Shown here piece after piece: positions 53,301 through 64,000 of a stretch of 64,000 nt of DNA. Location: contig VZRZ01006595.1 in the NCBI GenBank assembly GCA_013398175.1, forward strand, positions 1,014,564 through 1,078,563, given 5' to 3'. The stretch is from Climacteris rufus. Its lineage: Eukaryota; Chordata; Aves; Passeriformes; Climacteridae. The position numbers and the translations under genes were made by a program. The notes under the pieces are model-generated. The model did not search any database and was not told where the DNA came from. It was given only the letters and a program-made list of their open reading frames with translations. How positions within the stretch are numbered: the first letter of the stretch is position 1; every line of letters begins with the position of its first letter.

Positions 53301-56300
53301 CTACAACAGTACAATTCGTGTCTTAAACAGAAGCCAAATGGTTCTTCCCAATTAGCATCTGTGTATTTCACTGAAATGAAACTGAAATCAAGAAAATTAA
53401 AACATGAAAAACATCCATTAGAATAGAACTTTAGCATGCAAAATATCCATGCTTCACTCCCAACCAAGTATTTGGGGTTTGTATTCAAAGTTGTGCTTCA
53501 GGCCCTCTCTCAATTTCTTTCTGAAAGACATATTGCTTGTGTATTTGTTTAGAAATAAATAGATTTCTGTAAGCATTCACTATATTATACACAGAAATCT
53601 GCTATTTGTTTATTCATTTGTGTCATGCCCTTAAGTACCCTGGACAAGTGCAAAAGACTGGCAAGCTGGAACTTATAATTCCCAACATGATAAGAACATG
53701 AATTCTTTGATACCCTTTCACTTTTGACACACTCAATGTTATGATGATTGCAAAGGTCTGATAAAGTACAATTTCAGGATTGGACAAAGCTAGTAGAGGA
53801 CATTAAACAGATGGATTTTATTGATAAACAGCTAAATTAGTGAAGGATTTGGAGAGAAAGTAAATTAATTGTAATCATTAGTAAAAGCTTTGAAGGCCAG
53901 ACCATACCACTTAATTTATAAAAGTTAAACCGTAAAACTGACAGCACAAATAAAGATGCTTGCAGATAACTCTTTGTCCACAAGAGCAGAACATTTACAG
54001 AACACGGTAGCAGTTAAGGCCAGAGCTGTAAATACCACCAATGAATTCAGCAGTCATTTTCATAGTGCTTGGAGTGGAGATTAAAGACAACCTGGCTGGT
54101 TGGGTCACTGAGGTTGACATAAATCTCGAGTACTACACGCTCTTTGAGCTGAGTGTTAAATCTCAACTTAGCAAGCCCTTATGTGTTTGTGGTCAATAAA
54201 GCTTCTAAGTTGTCAAGGTGCAATATTTCAGTGGTCTGCTCACAATACTTGTTTCTTTTTCTCATCAGTATCAATTGCTCCTCCCTACATTGTATTTTAA
54301 ATAGATGTGTTTAAATATTAAACTAAAGTTAATTCAAACACATCAAACCTTTAGTAGACAGCCATTTTTTAGTAAACTATTTTTAATATAAACCGACATG
54401 CATCTATGTCGTATTTATTGCTCCATATGATTGCAGAGACTTTAAATGTTGGAATCCAACTGCTTCTTGTCAGCGTGGTACAATACTGCACAAAAACATA
54501 AAAATGTAGAGCCATAGTTTCTGATCTTCCCGAGCTTCCAAAAAATGCCCAATAGGTTCACTTTTGTATGCAGCAGTGACTTGCATCTATCTGTACCTAA
54601 AAGACTATTATAAAACAGAGATCAGAGATACATGCCTACTTTGATAAATGAAGGACTGAGAGGGGCCTTTCACAGATCACAGAACTACTCATAACAACTG
54701 TAAAAGGAAATGTTTTCAGTACTCTCATTCTTAAATTTTCCTTACATTTTCCTGAGGTTATCCTTTTTTCAGATAATACTTATATAATCAAGAAAACTTA
54801 TATTAAAAAGCATTCCCCATGGTTTTCACTTGCCTGTAAACATGTTTATGAATAAAAAAAAATACATCATAAATTGCCATGTAATAACTCAAAGTACAGA
54901 ATGTTCTTCAGCAAAGTAGTATTTCAAAGCATGTTATCATTCTATGCATATGAATTGCAGAAGAGGCATAATGTCAAGAGATGGCCTTTTCAAAAAAGAA
55001 AGATGGATGAGTTGAGAAATACATTCTCTCCATTTCCACCTTTACTTCATATAGCTGCTCCAGATGAAGTACACATTTTCTAACTCCAAAATACACAAAA
55101 TTTAGTGTCTCTTCTCTCACTACAAACTATATCTTTTTGCTTAAAATTGTGTTTCAGTGACTGCTATCTGAAAATTATGTCTGTGTTTGTGAACAAAATC
55201 CCCCAACCTTCAGTAACTCACCATTTGACAAATATCGTTAGACATATCTATCACAGTGTTAGCAAAACTTAGCATTTTATCTGTGTGGGGTTTTTTTTCT
55301 CTTCAACATTGAAATGGTCCCTTACATATTAACACATCAGCTTCTCTGCTTGTCTTGGCAACATGAGATTTATTAATCTGCTATTCTTCCATTCTACTCT
55401 CCTGAGTCACTCAGGAGAGGACCCAGAACCCACACAGGTCTAGGCAAAAGTTTGCCAGACATTTCCCAGGAGTCAGCTTGCAACAGATACTAAATCCTGC
55501 AATTATGTATCACATCTTTCCAGAGAACACATATTTTTCACATCCAAAACAAATATCTGAGAGCAGAAAGCTAACAGAAAATGTGAGAAGCAAGATCAGC
55601 AAGCTAAGACTGTATGGAGAAGAGAAGCAAGATTAAAAATTAATGGACAAAAAAAGAAAGAGTATACCAGACAAGGCAGTACAAATGCAGAAATTGTGAT
55701 TTATTTTTTTTTTAGGCAGATGGAGAATGTCAGAATTAAAACAGCTATAGAGAGCTGATGATATCAAATTTGCATTAGAATTCAAGCATGATTCTTAAGT
55801 ACAGTCTGTTTTCAGAGCAGAAGGCAGACAGTAACCATAAAAATAAATAAAAAGGACAAAAATGTAAAAAAAATAGGAGGAAATTTGAGAAAGTTATAAA
55901 AATACAGCAAACAATGCTTATCCTCTTGTTTGAAAACATCTACCTTCACTGAACTTTAAATATTATTATAACAAAAATTTTCCTCAAGTGAAGTGTTTGT
56001 ATAGAACATATAACATTTATGAACAGTCAAAAAGAATGGGGAACATTTTATCATTTTGCTATATTTGACTCCAAGTTTTTCAGTTATTTCAACATTTTAA
56101 CCTTTCTAGTTAGAAATAGAGCTTCTTAAAATGTCCTGTTCACATCAGAACTTTCCACTGCTTGGGAAAAAACTCCATTTCCGTTCAAATTCAAGCACAC
56201 TATTCTGGTTTCCAAAAATGCTGCCTTACTACCAAACAAAAATCCACTCATTTACATAAAGAGCCAGTCTGGAGAGATCCAGAGTAGATTGTTTCAATGC

Positions 56301-59300
56301 ATACTTACACAGTATAGCCAAATACAGTGGTGACATGCAAGTTACAGTAATTTAGGAAAACAAAGAAGAGATGTGAACATTTGCTGGCAAAACAGTCACT
56401 GTTCCTGATATAGTTCCAAATACATAAGTTTAGTCCCAATGAACACACTCCCTATAGATGTTGTCCTCCATGTACCCTTCATAAATGGCTGGTAAAATAG
56501 TTTAGGATGTCAAACATGATGAAAGCCACACAATTTATTTCTCTACCACCACTATCCTATTGAGACATTTCTTGATCTTACCAAAATGATATGGCTTTTA
56601 CACAGTCCTCTTAAGGACTGGGGAAGGTCAAATGTAGAATTTATGGTAAATCTTTGTGTTCTCAGGGGTAATAAGCAACTTGGAAAAGTTCCAAGCTTTC
56701 AGCACTTCACACCGAGCCAAATACAAGTGATGCAAAATTTTTGTTTTAGACTAATACAAATTATACACATAGTAATCAACTTTTAAACCAGACAATAAGC
56801 TGTTAGCTTTCCATAAACAAGACAACCATGACTCCAGACTGCTTTTAGATTTGAATTATTTAATAAACCTGCACATACACATTTTAATAATGCCACGTAA
56901 CTTTGGCATCACCTATCACTGTACCAGCAGTCATGGAACAACACATGCCATAGCCACCACCAAACCTACACATACCTAAAGTTTGGCAGAGATTTTACTC
57001 ACAGCCCTTTGTTAAGCTTAGTTAGCTAGGTAACTTAGTTATCTAGTTAACTTTACAGTAAATCATGCTAATACTTTTGACAGATTTCTCCAGTGGTTTT
57101 TTGATGATATTCGTTGATCAAAAAATATTGAAGATGCAGCAAAAGAGCTTTTTTACAGCACCTTTAGAAAGTCTCAAACCCTTAGAGCATCACATTATTT
57201 ACAACATGTACTAGGATGAGGAACAAAGATGTTTTGAAACATTACAGAATCTAATTAAATTTGGCTGACTTTTTTTCAGTGAGGCTTTCATTTTCTCCTT
57301 TTTTCCTTCATTTTGTCATTACTTATACTTAAATCATATTTTATTCAATTTTAATAACGATATTAAAATGAAGACAATTTGGACATCCAAAACCAGCACC
57401 ACGAAATATAGTGCTCTTACTCTGGTAAAAGGATGGGTCATCCAGACCTCCCCTTTCACAGAGGAGCCTTCCTCTTCCCAGCTTGAAGCCACACCTCAGA
57501 GGCTTTGGGGAAACAGTGTTTAGAATAAGATCAGTCAAGTTCTTTACTTGAAAATGCATATGGACTTAAGATAGCCTGAAAGTTGTCAATTTTTTTTTTT
57601 TTTAATCTTTATACAAACTCTCACAAGAATGCATTTGTTGATCTTTTGCACCTCTGTCCACAAGTGTGGAAAACAGAGAACATCAGATAAATCTCTAAGG
57701 CATAAGGGGGTTTGCAAGCTTAAACTCCTGTATTAAGCATTATACAAAACTTTAGTGGAACATTGTTATTTTTATGCTAGGTCTAATTCTCTGCATACGG
57801 AAACAAAAATTCACTCTCCAACAAATTTGTTTTGCCACCATCATTGTTATCTTCTGGCATTATGAGAAGGTCAAAATCAGAGTGGGGTTCTGTAAAAAAA
57901 GTAAGATAATCTCTGCACTGAGGGGTTTTGAATCTGTCCAATATGCCTTTACTGGGCCAGTAGAGTGACTCTGACAGTGGTACACAAACTATTACATGTA
58001 GAATTGGCACCACTCTGGACTTATTTTCCCTCTCAGACAAAAGACTTACTGCAGGCTCTGCTGTTCTGCCAATGTCTCGGCAATGCTTTATACCATGAGG
58101 CCTTCTTATATTGCTGAGTAAACAAAGCCAAACACTTCAGTCTTTCAATTTACTTGACTTTCAGAAATTGTTAGCATGGATCACAGGAAAACATACTTCC
58201 TTGAGAACCAATCTAACTCCCTCACAGAAACAGCTTTTTGTTTTAATAGGTTTCTGTATGACTTTCCCTAGTGCAGCTAACATGAAGAAGTAATTGCTTA
58301 AATTGAATATATTTGGGCTTCATCAAAACAGGGTTTATCAGATTGTTTGCAATATGGTTAGGTGTAAGCAGTATGGTCTCAATTATATCAATGAAAATGA
58401 GCACAAACAGTCTTTAAAAATGCTACATTTTTCATCCTAGGAAATGGATAATTTAAGTTCTAAAATGTCTTGGAAAGCTACTTTTCAGCTGCTATGTTCT
58501 ATTAAATGGATTACTAGATCTAAGAAAAACCCCAAACAAAATACTAACACCCACAGAAGAGATCCAGGACAGCCAAGATGGTCTTATTTCAGAGATATTA
58601 TCATAAAGCTGTCCTGGTTTTGTATCATATGAGATATATTGAAAAGCCTCCAGAAGACACTCATGCTATAGAACAACATAGTGTTCTCATTTGTAGAGGT
58701 AACTAGAGCAAGAGAGACCTTAATCATTAATGAACTGTCCAGCTGGTGACAGATTGAAGTCAGCTAAGGCAAAAAGTTTGGGGAATGAAAAAAATTGGGT
58801 ATTTTGCATATGAAAGTCAAAACAATATTAAACAATGCAGGGTTAAAAAAATGTTCAACAATACTGGTTGAAAACTACTGTTATTTTTAAGATGTTTAAA
58901 TAAATGAACAAAATTTTTTTAAAAAATGTCTTTACCACCACACAAAGAAAAGTGTTCCATACTAGTTACAGACATCAAGAAAGAGGATTGAACTCAAAAT
59001 ACAGAATTCAGGTTCTCAAATACAGTTTGATCCAGCCTCACTTTCTGGTGGAGGAAATTATGGCAGAAGAGTTTTCCTGGGCAGATCCTTCATTCCCAGA
59101 CCAAAGTCCTCAAAAAGGAATAATCCATTCATCTGGCTCTTCCCATCCACCAGGGCAAATCTAACCTTTTCAAACTGAACTGCAACAATACATCTCTTAC
59201 AATCCCATTACAGCCTCCTGAATTTTAATCCTCCCAGCTTTCTACTATGTGCTCCAACTGGCTCATCAACAGCCTGCTCTCTATTTACTGTATCTCTTCC

Positions 59301-62300
59301 CACTTTATTGCAAATCCATTAGTGCTTAATCCCACATTCCCTGCTTCAGTCTGACTCCAATGTTCTGAACTTCGAGTGAATTTACACATACTCCACAAGG
59401 TGAGTAGAGAAAGGAACAGAATAACTCTTGGCACATCCCAAAACCATCACAACACCACTGCTGTTGCCATAATCTTTGCAGTGGTACAGCTACAGTTTTT
59501 TACAGGTGGCACAGTGTGGAAGATTGTGGTCTTGATGGTTTATAGCCAAAACACTTGGTAGTTTTGGTAGAACGACACTTTGTTTTGTCTTTGGACTAAG
59601 CCCTGAGCCCACTGAACCCACACAACTACACCGTGAAATCAATGGAACTGAGCACTGATTTACCGTGCAAATACACAGCTGACCAAGCCACCTCAGGGTC
59701 AGACCAGTTTGTACAATGCACACATAATGCTTTATCAGAAGTGAGCACAAACTCTTCAAATCCTATCCTGATATATGTCCAGCATGGAAAAAAACTATTT
59801 GGAGTCAAATCTGGACATATGGGAGATAAAGACTAACACAATCTGTATGCGACTATCAGTTATGGGTGCTACAGAGTATAAGTCCTGCTCAACAGAGAAT
59901 TTATATCTGTGAACTTTAGAAGTAATGCTAAATATATGCAAGTTTGTAGAACTAGAGATTTATTTAGTATTATTTAGCACTGAGCAGGAAAACAGTTTTT
60001 ACAGTTGAGCATCATATTCTGAGCAATAAGTAGGTAAGCAGAAGGCCAAAACTAACAGCAAATGGATTCAGTTTGGAAAGATTTGGATGGACCAATTTCA
60101 GTTTCAGTCATTCTCTTAGCACAAGTCTTGTTCCTGCACAGCCATTTCTTTTCACATTACTTCTGACTACTGAAATCAGTTGACATCTTTCACATAATAT
60201 TAAAAAATCAATTCAGACCAGTTTTTCAGCATCACATTAATTCAGGACAGCATGGCTCCTTGGATATTTTTCCATACTTGCAATGAAATAATATATAAAA
60301 TACATATATTATTTTTATTATAGTAACAATCATTTGATGATCTTTGAGTCTGGGGAAAAAAGGTCAGGGCCCCTGAAGGAGCAGCTGAGTTGTTCCAAGA
60401 ACCAACAGAATTTTAAAACTATAGCGAACATTTTGAATGACATATTGGGATTTGAAAGTTCAATACACTTTATTCTTAGCAGTTAAAAATAAAATTTGTT
60501 TAAAACAGAAAGAAAAGCAGCACATCTAAAAAACACAGTCTAAAAGAATTCCCTAGAAGGAGAACTCTAAGGAGTGCCTTTTGAAAGCAGGTCTGGAGAA
60601 TGAGTAAACCAAGTTTGAAATCTAAGAGAAGGTAAGGATAGGACAAGAAAAGTATTGGGGGAAAGGAGGAGAAATTGTTTGGTTTTGTCTCATTTCTACA
60701 GGGAAAAGTCCAACAAAATCTAAACCAGGTTATTTGGAATCTGAGGATTTGATTTTTTTAATGAAGTTTCAGTTTACCTTTTTAGTTTGCCTTCTCAGTT
60801 GTCTCAAATTCCTGAGCAACTGTAAAGAAAAGTACTAAAAAGTCTTCTTTGAAGCTGTACCTTGTAATCCTGTACACCTCCCACCTCTATAGCATGAGCA
60901 ATTTTAACTCATAGAAAATATTTTAAAATCAGGAAAAACAAATATACAAGTTTTTCTAAATGCAAAATCAAAACCTTCAGAGCAAAAGCTGCTGTCAGAA
61001 AGGATGGTTGTGAAAGTTCCAGCTTCTACATCATCTCAGTTATCAGACAAATATATTCTACATCTGTTTTTTTGACTAAACCCCTCACTAGCAAAAAAAG
61101 TGTAGTGCAAGCACAGTAGCATTAGTGTTCAAAACTTATCCTCCTATCCTTAGACATTTGTGGGGTTTAAGTAGACATGATGCTAATGTTAAGGCTCCTG
61201 AAGCTTTAATTAAAATTCTTTGAGTACATCATAAACCTTGAAAACCAACATCAATCAGCAGAGCTGAATACTTTTTCAGAGTTGGCTCAGGAAAGATGAA
61301 GCCTACAATAAATAGGATAATAAAAATAGGGAGTTTTGACAACATTCAACATAAAGAAGTTATGAAATGTTTAAGAACTACAACTGCTCCGTGATTTAGA
61401 GGAACCATTTTAACAGCAATCTAAGAAGGTCCAAAAGGGACATTTTCCCATCTGCATGAAAGATTCATCTGTCTGACCTATCTAAAAGCCAGAAGCAGCC
61501 TGTAATAACCACACTACTGCTCCTGAACACGAGGGTGTCACACACTTCAGAGTCTGATGTGAGGTAGCTGATCAGAAATGAACATATAAAAGAAGCACAG
61601 TATCCAGCCCCACATCATTACAAGATGTCAGTGAGTGACTTTTCTGTCAATAACCATCAGTGAGAACATACCATGACTGGCAAAAAATTCTAGCTAAGTC
61701 AACAGTGATCCTTCAATATACTTATGGACTCCTGCATTTGCAGCTGGCAGAGTTTTTCAAAAAACACTCTCATATAATGAAAAATGGATATTCACATCAA
61801 CCAACATAATTCATATTTTTTTTTCTGTATTTGACTGTTGTTTGGAAGGAATCAGGAGCAGTTTTTCATTCTATGAACTTCAATTTATTTACGCTAACAA
61901 TATGAACGTATTATTTAAGGCATTTTTGTTATCTGTCTTTCAACAGAATTTGAAAGGTAGAGAGCATATCCAAGCATTCTTACAGGTATCAAAACAATTT
62001 CTATCAGCTACAAAAAGGCGGCTAAAGTAACAGCTCCTGGATGTTGCATTCCAACAATAATGGTATTGATGTTAATTATATCTGCAGACATCCCTGAACA
62101 CTGGATCAAGCTCCAAGTTTTACTTTATCAAACCTTTCAGCTTCATTATCATTTATTGTATGAATATGTCAAATACATTAAAAGTATCACAAGTGCACCA
62201 AAGATCACCAAAGACCTTCAGCTATGGGAGGAGAAACAATCCATAGGTGTCATGTATATTACCACTGAGAAAACTGATCTCTGCCTTACACTACTTTAAC

Positions 62301-64000
62301 CACAAAACTTTGGTCAACAACTTCAAACTGACTGTGTAGTGTGGTTCTCATGAACAAAACCCAGATCATTTAGAAGGGAAAAAGCACTTCTATTTTTTAG
62401 CCATTTTTGTTATAAATCACTTTTTAGTGGGCAACAGTAGAGTGCATAGAGGTAGGAATTTTCAGTTGAAATCTCCAATGTTGAAATTTCAATTGGGAAT
62501 CCAAGGATTTTTTTACATGTCTGAGATCACAAAGCACTCTAGACATACTGCTCCAGTTTGAAGGTTAGTTTTTGATTCCAAAGTTGCTGTGTGGCATGTT
62601 TTCTCAGTAAGTTGCATAACATACTTCTAACCATGTTCCAAGACAGCATGATAAACCTGCTCTGGTATAGAGAGCGGGTCACCTTGACCTGCTTCATCTC
62701 CTATTTCCCTATAATGCTAAGTAAGGAAAGAGCACTTACACCTACTCTCAAGATGAGTGAAGCTATTTACCAAATTGGTTGTATAAATCTATTATTACAT
62801 CGTCTTGGAAAGCCTAAGGAACTTAAGTCCTGAAATTGTCAGTGAAATGTTGCTTCGCAATTTGAATTCTGTTTTCTTATGCTCAAGCATTATGTTACAG
62901 ACTAAAATTCTGATCTTACCTCTTGATTTACAGAATATAGGTCAATTGAAAATTAATAAACAACAGGTTCATGCCATACCCAGAAACTAAACAAACTCAA
63001 ACTTCTGCATTACTCAAAGGGAGCAAGTTCCAAAATCAAAACACTCTTGCACCAAATTCCTCTCTCCCTCTTTACAGAAGGATTTATTTGTCTCCATTGA
63101 TCACAACCGTGACAGGAAGATCCAACACAGATCTTTGAATACAGAATTTCCAGACTATTTAGTACTTAATAAAAATATATTACAGTCAAATTTTTATAAA
63201 ATCTTAAATATACATATTTTGTCAAGCAATTTGTGGTATAGCCAGGGATTATAAGGAAGCTAGCAAGGGTACATGCTCTGCCTACTCTGTTCACAGCGAA
63301 CAACTTTACTTCCTCTTCAAAGCTTGGCTACACAGCACTGTTCAGCTCCCATTTCTCTTCTGTGGCTCAGGGAAGACTTCCCGTCTGCTGAAATTCACTT
63401 TTACTTATGGTTTCTTGTCACAATTTACCCATTAGCTTAGCTAAACTAAAAACTACTACTGACCTTGTGATACGTATTTTGTATCTACAGTTAAGAATTC
63501 AATTGCTCAGGAAACATAAGTAGAGAAACCATTACTACTACTCCCATCCTTTCCAACAACAAAGAATAATAGAAAGCTGTCAATTGAGAGACTAAAGTAG
63601 GCATTTTTTCTTGTTTGTTGTTAAAAGAAACCACTACGATTCAGCAAAAATTTCGAAACAACTTCAAGTAAAATAGCTAGATTTTGATGGTTTTAGTGGC
63701 AGATGAAAAAAGCAGTGCTTAGTTCCATCTCAGCCCAAGGCTAAAATGTTCAGATACTGATATGATGGGATCCATTAAACTGTTTCCAAGTTCAACTATC
63801 AACAGATTTTTAGACGCAACCAAGTTTAGCAAATAGTGCCCTTTCTGCTTTTATTCTAAAAGACAGGCAAAAGTTCCAATACTGCAATATCAGACAAAAG
63901 GCATACCCTGAAGAGATTTCCACAGAAATTTTTTCACCTTTGCCCATCTTCAGACAATAGGATAGGAAATTTGTGATGGATTTATGGCTGATGATATTTA
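41400..64000. other. Unannotated intronic sequence
   Basis: About 22.6 kb of AT-rich sequence in which I recognise no exon, RNA gene or dated transposon. Small items seen are a degenerate 17-bp tandem pair at 57017-57050 and a 10-bp perfect inverted repeat (59773-59782 with 59811-59820). Open frames up to 143 codons are compatible with chance. Confidence 0.6.
57017..57050. repeat. Two-copy 17-bp tandem repeat
   Basis: CTTAGTTAGCTAGGTAA is followed at once by CTTAGTTATCTAGTTAA, identical at 15 of 17 positions. Confidence 0.8.

Larger units (their letters stand above)
25298..64000 (-). other. NRXN1: Large NRXN1 intron upstream of the LNS2/LNS3 exon (continues off the right edge)
   Basis: More than 38.7 kb have no recognisable exon. 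I searched by eye for the preceding LNS2 exon (segments like FFYVGGSPSTAD and NNFMGCLKE) and for SS2 cassette exons, and did not see them. Large introns here fit the known size of alpha-neurexin genes. Notable contents are a T47 tract, a CRE-bearing hairpin, a pyrimidine tract and two CR1 3' fragments, listed separately. Confidence 0.75.

Noticed and set aside
59773..59820. 10-bp perfect inverted repeat with a 28-nt loop
   Set aside because: Expected by chance in a window this size, with no extension of pairing beyond 10 bp and no supporting context.
25298..64000. The preceding LNS2 exon and SS2 cassettes
   Set aside because: No segment encoding the expected DDFFYVGG or MGCLKE-type residues was seen. 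The search was by eye, so a very short cassette could have been missed.
1..64000. CRISPR arrays, tRNA or rRNA genes, bacterial operons
   Set aside because: No regularly spaced repeats, cloverleaf sequences or ribosomal RNA motifs were seen; the window is vertebrate intronic DNA.

Overview
This window looks like avian genomic DNA, probably from a songbird. It is AT-rich, almost free of coding sequence and poor in CpG. Its recognisable interspersed repeats are CR1 LINE copies of the kind that dominate bird genomes. There is also one LTR-like fragment. No prokaryotic or organellar features are present, and one 20-N assembly gap lies at 13981-14000.

The only gene I can support is neurexin-1 (NRXN1), on the minus strand. 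The window holds four internal exons of the long alpha form, in transcript order from high to low coordinate. Exon 24859-25297 (439 nt) covers the end of LNS2 and most of LNS3. Exon 15104-15487 (384 nt) covers the rest of LNS3 and EGF-B. Exon 7783-7986 (204 nt) is the start of LNS4. The last, 5655-5681, is a 27-nt microexon that is the splice-site-3 (SS3) cassette of LNS4. All four have AG acceptors and GT donors, and their phases chain without a break (0 to 1, 1 to 1, 1 to 1, 1 to 1). The NRXN1 assignment, rather than NRXN2 or NRXN3, rests on the LNS4 exon, where the MFMKIQLPVV and LRFRSQRAYGILMATT stretches are NRXN1-type.

The rest is intron: at least 5.65 kb beyond the microexon, then 2,101 bp, 7,117 bp and 9,371 bp between exons, then at least 38.7 kb upstream of the first exon. 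The introns hold three minus-strand CR1 3' fragments (about 9163-9305, 37605-37895 and 40867-41330). They also hold one longer plus-strand CR1 with a decayed reverse transcriptase (about 21400-22682), which runs straight into an LTR-like tail (22683-22872). Several T/G- or A/C-rich low-complexity tracts, short microsatellites and a 47-T homopolymer (28404-28450) are also present.

I found no new multi-gene system. The observations most worth a second look are the SS3 microexon and its surroundings, a CpG-rich island at about 6480-6900 between the LNS4 exon and the microexon, a hairpin carrying a perfect CRE palindrome at 30850-30924 in the large upstream intron, the T47 tract with a correctly placed ATTAAA on the minus strand, and the CR1/LTR junction near 22682.
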